Part shown: in pieces, positions 1 to 7,672 of the stretch | How positions within the stretch are numbered: position 1 is the stretch's first letter | How the letters are laid out: each line of letters starts with the position of its first letter | Source of the DNA: JADJWR01 sp964610575 | GTDB taxonomy: Bacteria > Pseudomonadota > Gammaproteobacteria > Burkholderiales > Burkholderiaceae_F | NCBI GenBank assembly: GCA_964610575.1 | Contig: CAZSYX010000038.1 | Span: 1-30,096, forward strand | Length of the DNA stretch: 30,096 bases | Direction of reading: 5' to 3' | Position numbers and translations under genes: made by a program | Notes under the pieces: model-generated | Database searches by the model: none | What the model was told of the DNA's origin: nothing | The model's input: only the letters and a program-made list of their open reading frames with translations

Positions 1-587
1 ACACCCTGAACTACCTCGACATCAAGACGGTGGTGGTGTCCTGCGGCACCTGCTATGACCAACTCGTCGGCTACGAGTTCGAGCAGATCTTCCCCGGCTG
101 CCGCATCGTCGATATCCACGAGTACCTGCTGGAGAAGGGCGTCAGGCTCGAAGGCGTCAGCGGCGTGCGCTACATGTACCACGACCCCTGCCACAGCCCG
201 ATGAAGCAGCAGGATCCGGTCAAGACGGTCAACGCGCTGATCGCCACCGCCGACGGCCGGAAGATCGCCAAGAACGACCGCTGCTGCGGCGAAAGCGGCA
301 CCTTGGCGGTCACGCGGCCCGATGTCTCGACGCAGGTGCGCTTCCGCAAGGAAGACGAGATGCGCAAGGGCGCCGAGCGGCTCCGCGCCGACGGCTTCAA
401 CGGCGACGTGAAGGTGCTCACCTCCTGCCCGTCGTGCCTGCAGGGCCTGAAGCGTTACAACGATGATGCCGACCTCGACGCCGACTACATCGTCGTCGAA
501 CTGGCCCGCCACCTGCTCGGCGCGGACTGGCTGCCGCGTTATGTGGCGGCGGCCGCGAGCGGCGGTATCGAGCGGGTACTGGTGTGA
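1..587 (+). CDS. DUF3683-type FAD/Fe-S oxidoreductase, C-terminal end (5' truncated)
   Basis: The reading frame is open from base 3, so the gene begins before the window. The visible 194 residues are the last cysteine-rich (CCG-type) domain found in glycolate oxidase and heterodisulfide reductase-like iron-sulfur subunits. Key blocks are SCGTCYDQL, YHDPCHSPMK, DRCCGESGTLAV and TSCPSCLQGL; these cysteines would bind an Fe-S cluster. The wording of the tail (DIHEYLLEKGV, GGIERVLV) matches the end of the very large betaproteobacterial proteins that join an FAD-linked oxidase domain to Fe-S domains (DUF3683). Those are thought to oxidise a 2-hydroxyacid, but the substrate is not established. The stop overlaps the HIT gene start by 4 bases (GTGA), so the two are probably translationally coupled. 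Confidence 0.85.
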   Translation, partial: TLNYLDIKTVVVSCGTCYDQLVGYEFEQIFPGCRIVDIHEYLLEKGVRLEGVSGVRYMYHDPCHSPMKQQDPVKTVNALIATADGRKIAKNDRCCGESGTLAVTRPDVSTQVRFRKEDEMRKGAERLRADGFNGDVKVLTSCPSCLQGLKRYNDDADLDADYIVVELARHLLGADWLPRYVAAAASGGIERVLV

Positions 588-1018
588 CCCAGTCCTCCTG
601 CGTGCTGTGCGCCGGCGACGGCGGCGAGGTCCTGTTTCGCGACGGCCTGCTTCGCGTGGTGCTGGTCGACGATGCCGACTATCCCGGCTTCGCGCGGGTG
701 ATCGCCAACGCGCACGTGCGCGAGATGACCGACATCGAACCCGCGGATCGGCAGCGTCTGCTGGAAGCGGTCATCGCCGTCGAGTCGGCTCAGCGCGAGG
801 CGCTCGCACCGTACAAGATCAACCTTGCCAGCCTCGGCAACGTGACGCCGCACGTGCACTGGCACGTGATCCCGCGTTTTGCCGACGATGCGCATTTCCC
901 CGGGCCAATCTGGGGCGCGCGGCAGCGCGAGCCGGACCCGGCGCGACTGGCCGAACGCCGGGCACGGCTAGGGGCGCTGCGCGCAGCGATCGTCGCCAGG
1001 TTCGCCGCCGCCGGCTGA
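584..1018 (+). CDS. HIT family protein (histidine triad nucleotide hydrolase)
   Basis: A 144-residue protein starting at GTG 584, which overlaps the preceding stop. It has the histidine-triad motif HVHWHVIP at residues 90-97, with H90, H92 and H94 alternating as in the HIT superfamily; the middle histidine of the triad is the usual nucleophile. An upstream histidine expected in the fold lies in the NAHV segment (about residue 44). Family members hydrolyse nucleoside phosphoramidates, adenylates or dinucleoside polyphosphates; which one is used here cannot be read from the sequence. An N-terminal CVLC pair (C6, C9) resembles the zinc-binding CxxC of some HIT proteins. It is the last gene of this plus-strand unit and faces comF. 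Confidence 0.88.
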   Translation: MTQSSCVLCAGDGGEVLFRDGLLRVVLVDDADYPGFARVIANAHVREMTDIEPADRQRLLEAVIAVESAQREALAPYKINLASLGNVTPHVHWHVIPRFADDAHFPGPIWGARQREPDPARLAERRARLGALRAAIVARFAAAG

Positions 1019-1038
1019 GGGCGACAGCGTCTGCGCCG

Positions 1039-1779
1039 CTATGGCGTGCGCGCCACCACCAGGTTGGTGACCCGTGCCGCGCCGGCTCGTTTCAGCGCGG
1101 CAGCGACCTCGTCGAGCGTGGCGCCGGTGGTCATCACGTCGTCGACGACCACCAGTCGCATGCCCGCGAGGTCGCCGCGCGCAACGAACGCGCCGCGCAC
1201 GTTGCGCCGCCGCTCGGCAAGCGCCAGATCCATCTGTGCCGAGGTGTGCCGGGTGCGCAGCAGGATGTCCGTGCGCAGCGGGCGGCGGCAGACGGCGGCG
1301 ACACGCCGTGCAATCTCCTGGGCCTGGTTGAAGCCGCGCTCGGACTGGCGCTCGAAGGCAAGCGGCACCGGGCAGATCGCATCGGTGTCGCGCAGCACCT
1401 GCTGTGCGGCGCGGGCCAGCAGGCTGCCGAACGCATCTGCCAGCGTCAGCCGGCCGCCGAACTTCAGCGCGGTGATCATCCGGTCCACCGGCGGCGCGTA
1501 GTCGGCCAGAACGACGGTGCCGTCGAAGCGAGGCGGCGAGCGCAGGCAGTTTCCGCAGCGATCCTCGCTTCGCGCCATCGGCAGGCGCAACGCGCACGCC
1601 GCGCAGCGCGGCACGTCGCCGGCGAAGTAGTCTCGCGCGCAGCCGGGGCAGAGCGGGTCGCCGTCCTCGAGATCGCAGACCACGCAGCGCGGCGCGAGCA
1701 GGCGCCGCAGCCGCGCAACTCCGCGCGCGAATGGACCTCGCAGTGTGCTGCCGAACCCGTCGCTGTCGGCGTTCGCCAT
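1039..1779 (-). CDS. comF: ComF family protein (phosphoribosyltransferase fold)
   Basis: A 246-residue protein, start taken at ATG 1779 (MANADSDGF). The frame stays open upstream to 1926, but that extension crosses the neighbouring promoter and gene. The N-terminus carries four CxxC-type pairs (C32/C35, C44/C47, C59/C62, C75/C78), a zinc-ribbon arrangement typical of ComF/GntX. The C-terminal half is a type I phosphoribosyltransferase domain with the PRPP loop VVVDDVMTTGATL at residues 210-222 and the ERGFNQA block near 147-153. ComF is required for DNA uptake in naturally competent bacteria, probably at the cytoplasmic side with the ComFA helicase or PriA. Its role in non-competent species is unclear. 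It diverges from the methyltransferase gene, with about 70 bases between. Confidence 0.9.
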   Translation of the reverse strand: MANADSDGFGSTLRGPFARGVARLRRLLAPRCVVCDLEDGDPLCPGCARDYFAGDVPRCAACALRLPMARSEDRCGNCLRSPPRFDGTVVLADYAPPVDRMITALKFGGRLTLADAFGSLLARAAQQVLRDTDAICPVPLAFERQSERGFNQAQEIARRVAAVCRRPLRTDILLRTRHTSAQMDLALAERRRNVRGAFVARGDLAGMRLVVVDDVMTTGATLDEVAAALKRAGAARVTNLVVARTP

Positions 1780-1791
1780 GAGGGGCCAGCA

Positions 1792-1797
1792 TATACT
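1792..1797 (+). promoter_or_regulatory. Candidate -10 element for the BioC-like gene
   Basis: TATACT lies 52 bases before the chosen ATG at 1850, in the short gap between comF and the methyltransferase gene. No good -35 hexamer is visible at 16-18 bases upstream. Read on the other strand, the overlapping TATATG could serve comF with a very short leader. Confidence 0.4.
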
Positions 1798-1849
1798 CGG
1801 CGCCCGCACCCATCGGCAGCCGCCCTGCGCGCCGTCCCGGTCCGTTGCC

Positions 1850-2782
1850 ATGTCGCTCGGCCCAGGCACCTCCGAACTGACGCCGACCATCGTCGATCCG
1901 CCGCGCATGCCGGCGCGCATCGACACGGTGCGCCGCCAATTCGACCGCCGCGCCGCGCGCTTCGCTCAGCACGAATTCATCGTTCGCGAAGTCGGGCAGC
2001 GGCTGATCGAACGGCTGCAGGTCATCCGCCTCGCTCCGCGCCGCATCGTCGACGTCGGCTGCGGCGCAGGGGGCACGCGCAAGGCGCTGCTGGAGCGCTA
2101 CCCGCAGGCACACTGGCTCGGCCTCGATCTCTCGCCGGCGATGCTCGCCCGCGCCGCGCCAGCCTCGCCGCTGTCGCGCCTGCTGCCGTGGCGCGCGTCG
2201 CGGGCGCAAGTGGCCTGCGCCGATGCGGCGGCGCTGCCGCTGCCCGAGGGCAGCGCCGACCTGCTGTTCTCCAACCTGATGCTGCACTGGCATCCGCAGC
2301 CGCACGCCGTCTTCCCCGAGTGGCTGCGCGTGCTGCGCACCGACGGGCTGCTGCTGTTCTCCTGCTTTGGCCCGGACACGCTGAAGGAACTGCGTCGGGC
2401 CTACGCCATGGCGGGCATCGCGGCGCGTCCGATGCCCTTCGTCGACATGCATGACTTCGGCGACATGATGGTCGCCGCCGGTTTCGCGACGCCGGTCATG
2501 GATGACGAGACGATCCGTCTCACCTATGCATCGCCGCGGGCGCTGCTGCGCGAGGTGGCCGCGCTTGGCGGAAACCCGCGTGACGACCGTGCCGTCGGGC
2601 TCGTCTGCGGCCGGCGCGCGCGTGCGCTGCTTGCGGCGCTCGAGGAGATGCGAGATCCGCAGGGACGGATCTCGCTGAGCTTCGAGATCGCCTACGGCCA
2701 TGCCTGGCGGCCGCAGCCCCGCATTCGCGGCCAGTCGACGGTGTCGCTTGATCACCTGCGCGCGCAGTTGCGCCGGTCGTGA
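1850..2782 (+). CDS. BioC-like SAM-dependent methyltransferase
   Basis: A 310-residue class I methyltransferase. Motif I is VDVGCGAGG at residues 67-75, motif II is GLDLSPAM, and the ACADAAALPLP and NLMLHWHP blocks follow as in BioC and the mitochondrial relative NDUFAF5. BioC methylates the free carboxyl of malonyl-ACP to start pimelate synthesis for biotin. The other possible role, by analogy with NDUFAF5, is modification of a respiratory-complex arginine. No other bio gene is in the window, so the BioC assignment rests on family resemblance only. The start is uncertain: ATG 1850 is used because conserved sequence (RRQFDRRAARF) begins soon after; ATG 1907 is the alternative. No clear Shine-Dalgarno precedes either. 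Confidence 0.75.
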   Translation: MSLGPGTSELTPTIVDPPRMPARIDTVRRQFDRRAARFAQHEFIVREVGQRLIERLQVIRLAPRRIVDVGCGAGGTRKALLERYPQAHWLGLDLSPAMLARAAPASPLSRLLPWRASRAQVACADAAALPLPEGSADLLFSNLMLHWHPQPHAVFPEWLRVLRTDGLLLFSCFGPDTLKELRRAYAMAGIAARPMPFVDMHDFGDMMVAAGFATPVMDDETIRLTYASPRALLREVAALGGNPRDDRAVGLVCGRRARALLAALEEMRDPQGRISLSFEIAYGHAWRPQPRIRGQSTVSLDHLRAQLRRS

Positions 2783-2810
2783 CGAAAGACGAGCATCGCG
2801 GTTCAACCGA

Positions 2811-2828
2811 CGCGGTCGATCGACCGCG
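2811..2828. repeat. Perfect 18-base palindrome before kbp
   Basis: Bases 2811-2828 read identically on both strands (half-site CGCGGTCGA). It sits 28 bases after the methyltransferase stop and 10 bases before the kbp ribosome-binding site. There is no T-run, so it is not a standard terminator. It could be an operator for a dimeric regulator or a leader hairpin. Confidence 0.6.
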
Positions 2829-2851
2829 CTTGACAACAGGAGGAAGTTGCA

Positions 2852-3337
2852 ATGGGTCTCTTCACGTTCTTGAAGGAAGCGGGGCAGAAACTCTTCGGCA
2901 AGGAGGTGAAGGCGGAACAGGCCGCTGCCGATCCTGCAAAGCGTGCCGAGGCCGATCGAGCGGCGGCCACGGCCATCGAGAATTACGTACAGACACTCGG
3001 CCTGAAGGTCACCGCATTCACGGTGACCTTCGACGGCGTCACCGCCATCGCCAAGGTCTATGGGGTGGCGGATGACCAGGAAAACAAGGAAAAGGCGATC
3101 CTCGCGGTCGGCAACGTCGAGGGCGTGGCCGGCGTCGACGACCAGATGACGGTGTCCCGCGCTGCGCCGGAGGCAAAGTTCTACACGGTGGTCAAGGGCG
3201 ACACGCTGTCGAAGATCGCCAGGGAGTTCTACGGCAACGCCAGCGAGTACATGCGCATCTTCGAGGCCAACAAGCCGATGCTGACCCACCCGGACAAGAT
3301 CTATCCGGGGCAAAACCTGCGCATACCGCCGAAGTAA
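2852..3337 (+). CDS. kbp: Kbp/YgaU-like BON-LysM protein
   Basis: A 161-residue soluble protein that follows the domain order of E. coli Kbp (YgaU, 149 residues). It starts with a conserved MGLFTFLKEAGQKLFG helix, then a BON domain (about 40-105, ending VGNVEGVAGVDDQM), then a C-terminal LysM domain (about 108-160: FYTVVKGDTLSKIA to YPGQNLRIP). E. coli Kbp binds potassium and changes shape when it does so; it is induced under osmotic stress. No signal peptide is present, which fits a cytoplasmic sensor better than a wall protein. ATG 2852 has a strong AGGAGGA ribosome-binding site at 2838-2844. The gene stands alone, with a palindrome before it and a hairpin after it. Confidence 0.93.
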   Translation: MGLFTFLKEAGQKLFGKEVKAEQAAADPAKRAEADRAAATAIENYVQTLGLKVTAFTVTFDGVTAIAKVYGVADDQENKEKAILAVGNVEGVAGVDDQMTVSRAAPEAKFYTVVKGDTLSKIAREFYGNASEYMRIFEANKPMLTHPDKIYPGQNLRIPPK

Positions 3338-3355
3338 GGGCCTTGTTGCGCCGCA

Positions 3356-3378
3356 CAAGCCGGCTTCCGTCCGGCTTG
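3356..3378 (+). terminator. Possible terminator hairpin after kbp
   Basis: CAAGCCGG at 3356-3363 pairs perfectly with CCGGCTTG at 3371-3378 around a 7-base loop, 19 bases after the kbp stop. No T-run follows, so it may be a weak terminator or an mRNA 3'-end stabiliser. Confidence 0.45.
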
Positions 3379-3457
3379 GCGCGCCGCTGCAACCGATCGG
3401 CAGGGGCCGCGGCGGCCCTCTTTACCCCCGGGGGGATGCAAGGCGGCCGCGAATGCA

Positions 3458-3463
3458 TATAAT
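3458..3463 (+). promoter_or_regulatory. Candidate -10 of the cytochrome oxidase operon
   Basis: A perfect TATAAT in the 230-base gap between kbp and the DUF2244 gene. A TG lies two bases upstream of it, one base off the extended -10 position, and no convincing -35 is seen. It is the best promoter candidate for the DUF2244-cox operon; no other candidate is seen in this gap. Confidence 0.5.
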
Positions 3464-3567
3464 CCGCCGCTCTGCGCAGGACCGGTTCCGCCGTTCGGGC
3501 CGGTCTGCCCGACGGGGCTCCGCTAGTGGTACCCGTGTGCGCACCGCTTTTTTGCGAAGCCCTGTCG

Positions 3568-4032
3568 ATGATTGATCCTGCTCGTTGCTGGATGATCAAG
3601 CGCAACTGCTCGGCGAGCCCGATGCAGGTTGCGTGGGTCTTCGTGTCGATCGTTGCTGTTTCGTTTGCCTTCGGCGCCGTGTTTGCGGCGCAGGGCCTCT
3701 GGCTGGTGCTGCCCTTCGTCGGCATCGAAACGCTGGCGGTGGCAGCGGCGTTCTTCTGCTACGGCAGGCGGGCGGCGGATTACGAGCGGATCGAGATCGG
3801 CGGCGGCGAGATCGCCGTTGAGCAGGTTGAGGGGGGCCGGCGTTCGGTGCGGCGTCTGCCGTCACCGTGGGCGCGGGTCGAACTGCAGTGGCTTGGCCGG
3901 ACCGGCCGCGTAAAGGTTTGGCTGGCGGCCGGAGCGGAGCGCATCGAGGTGGGTCGTCACCTCCTTGATGCGCGACGCGTGCAACTGGCGGAGGAATTGA
4001 AGATGGCGCTCGCCGGGCCGCTGCCGGCGTGA
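3568..4032 (+). CDS. DUF2244 domain membrane protein, first gene of cox operon
   Basis: A 154-residue protein from ATG 3568; a GTG at 3526 would add 14 residues without family similarity. Two adjacent membrane segments (about residues 20-42 and 46-64, joined by an AAQG turn) follow a conserved WMIKRNCSASP segment. A cytoplasmic beta-rich domain ends with a helix. This is the DUF2244 architecture, and such genes often lie directly before coxB in proteobacteria. No biochemical function is established; the fixed location suggests a part in oxidase assembly or in sensing its state. The stop is 43 bases before coxB. The base composition of the first codons is lower in GC than its neighbours, typical of a start region. 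Confidence 0.75.
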   Translation: MIDPARCWMIKRNCSASPMQVAWVFVSIVAVSFAFGAVFAAQGLWLVLPFVGIETLAVAAAFFCYGRRAADYERIEIGGGEIAVEQVEGGRRSVRRLPSPWARVELQWLGRTGRVKVWLAAGAERIEVGRHLLDARRVQLAEELKMALAGPLPA

Positions 4033-4075
4033 CGTCTCTTCGATGGATCGTGAATCGCAGCGCAGGACTTAATAG

Positions 4076-5221
4076 ATGATCATTCGCTCGATGAGGCAAG
4101 CACTCCTTAGGTCCGCCGTGGCCACCGCGGCGCTCGCTGCTGCCGGCAGCGCCGCCGCGATCCAGAGCAGGTACAACCTGGCGCCGCCGGTCACGCGCAT
4201 CGCCGAGGAGATCCACGGCCTGCACTGGATGATGATGGCCATCTGCGGCGTGATCTTCATCGTCGTCTTCGGCGTCATGTTCTATTCGATCTACGCCCAC
4301 CGCAAGTCGAAAGGTGCGGTGCCGGCCAATTTCCACGAGAGCACCAAGGTCGAGGTCATCTGGACGGTGATCCCGTTCCTGATCGTGATCGGCATGGCCG
4401 TGCCGGCGACCAAGACCGTGGTCGCGATGAAGGACACCAGCAACGCCGACCTGACGATCAAGGCCACCGGCTACCAGTGGATGTGGGGCTACGACTACCT
4501 CAAGGGTGAGGGCGAGGGCATCTCCTTCCTGTCGCGCCTGTCGACGCCGCGCTCGCAGATCGATGGCGCCGACGCCGCCGCTCGCGCCGCCAACAAGACC
4601 TACCTGATCGAGGTCGACAACGAGGTCGTGGTGCCGGTGAACAAGAAGGTGCGCGTGATCACCACTGCCAATGACGTCATCCACGCCTGGTTCGTGCCGG
4701 CCTTTGGCGTCAAGCAGGATGCGATTCCCGGTTTTGTCCGCGACACCTGGTTCCGCGCCGAGAAAGTCGGCACCTACCGCGGCAATTGCGCCGAGCTGTG
4801 CGGCAAGGATCATGCGTTCATGCCGATCGTCGTGCGCGTGGTGAGCAGCGAGGACTACACCAAGTGGGTCAACGAGAAGAAGCTGGCGCTGGCGGCAGCC
4901 AAGGACGACCCGAACAAGACCTGGGAACTGGCGGAGCTGAAAGAGCGCGGCGCCAAGGCCTACGCGGCCAACTGCCAGGCCTGCCACCAGGCCAACGGCC
5001 AGGGCGTCAAGGGCGCCTTCCCGGGGCTCGACGGCAGCCAGGTCGTGATGAGCAAGGAGCAGCAGATCGCCATCATGCTCAACGGCAAGGGGGCGATGCC
5101 GCCGTGGAAGCAGCTGTCGGATGTCGAGCTGGCGGCGGTTGCCACCTATGTCAAGAACAGCTGGGGCAACAGCGCCGGCACGGCGGTGCAGCCGGCCGAG
5201 TTTGCGGCCGCCCGCAAGTGA
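4076..5221 (+). CDS. coxB: Cytochrome c oxidase subunit II with fused haem-c domain
   Basis: A 381-residue protein with a signal-like first segment (residues 7-28), two membrane helices (about 50-72 and 94-114) and a periplasmic CuA domain. CuA ligands are visible: H203 (NDVIHAW), then C238, E240, C242, H246 and M249 in GNCAELCGKDHAFMP. The aromatic patch QWMWGYDY at 134-141 is the usual electron entry. A C-terminal cytochrome c domain follows: CQACH at 300-304 with probable Met ligand M341 (GAMPPW). The subunit takes electrons from soluble or membrane cytochrome c and passes them to CoxA. ATG 4076 is chosen because AGGA lies 8 bases before it. This caa3-like fusion is usual in betaproteobacteria. 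Confidence 0.97.
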   Translation: MIIRSMRQALLRSAVATAALAAAGSAAAIQSRYNLAPPVTRIAEEIHGLHWMMMAICGVIFIVVFGVMFYSIYAHRKSKGAVPANFHESTKVEVIWTVIPFLIVIGMAVPATKTVVAMKDTSNADLTIKATGYQWMWGYDYLKGEGEGISFLSRLSTPRSQIDGADAAARAANKTYLIEVDNEVVVPVNKKVRVITTANDVIHAWFVPAFGVKQDAIPGFVRDTWFRAEKVGTYRGNCAELCGKDHAFMPIVVRVVSSEDYTKWVNEKKLALAAAKDDPNKTWELAELKERGAKAYAANCQACHQANGQGVKGAFPGLDGSQVVMSKEQQIAIMLNGKGAMPPWKQLSDVELAAVATYVKNSWGNSAGTAVQPAEFAAARK

Positions 5222-5273
5222 CGCGGATGTGCGTGAGCAAGATGCAGAGCATTGCGGCGAACGGAAACAGCCG

Positions 5274-5300
5274 CGTCATCCCCGCGAAGGCGGGGATCCA
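5274..5300. repeat. REP-like dispersed palindrome between coxB and coxA
   Basis: ATCCCCGC at 5278-5285 pairs perfectly with GCGGGGAT at 5290-5297 around GAAG, flanked by CGTC before and CCAG after. This is the widely scattered proteobacterial repeat whose translation reads 'WIPAFAGMT'. It lies inside an operon, where such hairpins can protect upstream mRNA or attenuate downstream expression. Only one copy is in the window. Confidence 0.8.
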
Positions 5301-5334
5301 GAATCGTCGTCGGACCCAGTACTGAGGTAAGCCC

Positions 5335-6939
5335 ATGAGCGCAGTCGCCCACGAACACCTGCACGGCCACGATCACGCGCACGACCACCCGCACGGCTGG
5401 CGGCGCTGGCTGTTCGCGACCAACCACAAGGACATCGGCACGATGTACCTGTGGTTCAGCTTCACCATGTTCATCGCCGGCGGCATCCTGGCGCTCGGCA
5501 TCCGCACCGAGCTGTTCCAGCCCGGGCTGCAGGTGTTCCAGCCCGAGTTCTTCAACCAGCTCACCTCGATGCACGGGCTGATCATGGTGTTCGGCGCGAT
5601 CATGCCGGCGTTCGTCGGCTTCGCGAACTGGATGATCCCGCTGCAGATCGGCGCGCCGGACATGGCCTTCGCGCGGATGAACAACTTCAGCTTCTGGCTG
5701 CTGCCGCCGGCGGCGATGCTGCTGGTGGCTTCCTTCTTCGTGCCCGGCGGTGCCATTGCGGCCGGCTGGACCGTCTATGCGCCGCTCACCCTGCAGATGG
5801 GCATGGGCATGGACATGGGCATCTTCGCCCTGCACATCATGGGCGCCAGCTCGATCATGGGCTCGATCAACATCATCACCACGATCCTGAACATGCGCGC
5901 CCCCGGCATGACGCTGATGAAGATGCCGATGTTCGTCTGGACCTGGCTGATCACCGCCTACCTGCTGATCGCCGTGATGCCGGTGCTCGCCGGCGCGATC
6001 ACGATGACGCTCACCGACCGCCACTTCGGCACCTCGTTCTTCAACGCCGCCGGCGGCGGCGACCCGGTGATGTTCCAGCACATCTTCTGGTTCTTCGGCC
6101 ATCCCGAGGTGTACATCATGATCCTGCCGGCGTTCGGCATCATCAGCCAGATCGTGCCGGTGTTCGCGAGGAAGCCCTTGTTCGGCTACGCCTCGATGGT
6201 CTACGCCACCGCGTCGATCGCCATCCTGTCGTTCATCGTCTGGGCGCACCACATGTTCACCACCGGCATGCCGGTGACCGGGCAGCTGTTCTTCATGTAC
6301 GCGACGATGCTGATCGCGGTGCCGACCGGCGTGAAGATCTTCAACTGGCTGGCGACGATGTGGCGCGGCAGCATGACCTTCGAGACGCCGATGCTGTTCG
6401 CAGTGGGCTTCATCTTCGTGTTCACGATAGGCGGCTTCACCGGGTTGATCCTGGCGATGGCGCCGATCGACATCCAGGTGCAGGACACCTACTACGTGGT
6501 CGCCCACTTCCACTACGTGCTGGTGGCCGGTTCGCTGTTCGCGCTGTTCGCCGGCACGTACTTCTGGCTGCCGAAGTGGACCGGCTACATGTACGACGAG
6601 AAGCTCGGCAAGTGGCACTTCTGGTCGTCGATGATCACCTTCAACATCACCTTCTTCCCGATGCACTTCCTGGGGCTGGCCGGCATGCCGCGCCGCTACG
6701 CCGACTACCCGATGCAGTTCGCCGACTTCAACATGGTGGCGACCATCGGCGCCTTCGGCTTCGGCCTGTCGCAGCTGATCTTTCTGTGGATGGTGCTCAA
6801 GTGCATCAAGGGCGGCGAGCAGGCGAAGGCCAACTACTTCGACGCCCATGACGACGGTCTCGAGTGGACGGTGCCATCGCCGGCGCCCTTCCACACCTTC
6901 GAGACGCCGCCGAAGGTCGAGTTCAAGCACGTGCACTGA
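5335..6939 (+). CDS. coxA: Cytochrome c oxidase subunit I (aa3 type)
   Basis: A 534-residue, 12-helix haem-copper oxidase core. Haem a ligands are H80 (SMHGLIMVF) and H393. CuB ligands are H256 with the cross-linked Y260 (GHPEVY) and H305/H306 (AHHMFTTG); H391 binds haem a3 (HFHYVL). Proton channels are visible: E258 and D109 (PDMAFAR, D channel) and K334 (TGVKIFNW, K channel), so it is a type A1 oxidase. It reduces O2 to water in the inner membrane and pumps protons. The N-terminus has histidine at every even position from 6 to 20. GAGGT at 5324-5328 supports the ATG at 5335. A repeat hairpin lies between it and coxB. Confidence 0.98.
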   Translation: MSAVAHEHLHGHDHAHDHPHGWRRWLFATNHKDIGTMYLWFSFTMFIAGGILALGIRTELFQPGLQVFQPEFFNQLTSMHGLIMVFGAIMPAFVGFANWMIPLQIGAPDMAFARMNNFSFWLLPPAAMLLVASFFVPGGAIAAGWTVYAPLTLQMGMGMDMGIFALHIMGASSIMGSINIITTILNMRAPGMTLMKMPMFVWTWLITAYLLIAVMPVLAGAITMTLTDRHFGTSFFNAAGGGDPVMFQHIFWFFGHPEVYIMILPAFGIISQIVPVFARKPLFGYASMVYATASIAILSFIVWAHHMFTTGMPVTGQLFFMYATMLIAVPTGVKIFNWLATMWRGSMTFETPMLFAVGFIFVFTIGGFTGLILAMAPIDIQVQDTYYVVAHFHYVLVAGSLFALFAGTYFWLPKWTGYMYDEKLGKWHFWSSMITFNITFFPMHFLGLAGMPRRYADYPMQFADFNMVATIGAFGFGLSQLIFLWMVLKCIKGGEQAKANYFDAHDDGLEWTVPSPAPFHTFETPPKVEFKHVH

Positions 6940-6959
6940 GCTGGCGGGCAGGCCGGGCC

Positions 6960-7073
6960 ATGATGACCGAAGGCGACAAGCGGGCCAACCGCAGGACGGC
7001 GCTGATCCTGCTGTCGGTTGTCGTCGTCTTCTTCGCCGGTGTCGTCGTGCGCCACTGGCTGTACGGCGGCTGA
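6960..7073 (+). CDS. Cytochrome oxidase small assembly protein
   Basis: A 37-residue protein starting at ATG 6960 (or the next codon, 6963): a short charged head, one membrane helix (about 13-30) and the tail RHWLYGG. The pattern RRTALILLSVVVVFFAGVVV then RHWL is that of small proteins between coxA and ctaG in betaproteobacteria, annotated as cytochrome oxidase small assembly proteins. It ends 16 bases before ctaG. The role is inferred only from this fixed position. The gene is easy to miss because of its size. Confidence 0.8.
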   Translation: MMTEGDKRANRRTALILLSVVVVFFAGVVVRHWLYGG

Positions 7074-7089
7074 CCCGGAGCCCGCGGAC

Positions 7090-7671
7090 ATGAGCGAAGC
7101 GCGCGCCGCGTCGACCGAGAACCGCGCCATCCTGCGCAAGCTGCTGGTCGTGGCGGTGCTGATGTTCGGCTTCGGCTGGGCCCTGATCCCGCTGTATCGC
7201 AAGATCTGCGAGGTGACCGGGATCAACCTGCTGACCAACAAGGATCCGGCGGTCGAGGCGCGCGCGCGCAACACGCAGGTAGACACCAGCCGCACGATCG
7301 TCGTCGAGTTCGACGCAAACAAGCAGGGGCCGTGGCGCTTCAAACCGCACATCAACCACATCACCGTGCATCCCGGTGAACTGGTCCACGTCGACTACGA
7401 CCTGGTGAACCTCGAGAAGCGCGCCATGGCCGGCCAGGCGATCCCGAGCTACGCGCCGATGCAGTCGGCCCAGTACTTCCAGAAGCTGGAGTGTTTCTGC
7501 TTCAAGCAGCAGGTGCTCGCCGCTGGCGAGACGCGCAAGTTCCCGGTGGTGTTCTTCATCGACCCCGACCTGCCGAAGGACGTGACGCAGATCACGCTGT
7601 CGTACACGTTCTTCGAGGTGGCGGGCGCGCTGCCGCCGGCGGCGACGGGCGGCACCGATGCGGGCGGCTGA
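7090..7671 (+). CDS. ctaG: Cytochrome c oxidase assembly protein CtaG/Cox11
   Basis: A 193-residue protein with an N-in membrane helix (about 17-36) and a periplasmic immunoglobulin-like copper domain. The copper motif is LECFCFKQQ, with C135 and C137; C40 in LYRKICEVTG matches the third conserved cysteine of the family. Cox11 proteins deliver copper to the CuB site of subunit I. ATG 7090 is used because the helix and PLYRKICEVTG block begin shortly after; the frame opens at 7018, but that part overlaps the small assembly gene. The stop is one base from the next start, indicating a tight operon. Confidence 0.96.
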   Translation: MSEARAASTENRAILRKLLVVAVLMFGFGWALIPLYRKICEVTGINLLTNKDPAVEARARNTQVDTSRTIVVEFDANKQGPWRFKPHINHITVHPGELVHVDYDLVNLEKRAMAGQAIPSYAPMQSAQYFQKLECFCFKQQVLAAGETRKFPVVFFIDPDLPKDVTQITLSYTFFEVAGALPPAATGGTDAGG

Positions 7672-7672
7672 G

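Noticed and set aside
2830..2835. TTGACA as a -35 element for kbp
   Set aside because: It is only 16 bases from the start codon, leaving no room for a -10 and a leader; the stretch between is the ribosome-binding site.
968..3358. A 796-codon minus-strand frame spanning comF, the BioC-like gene and kbp
   Set aside because: comF is in a different frame, and this frame runs antisense to kbp and the methyltransferase without any family similarity.
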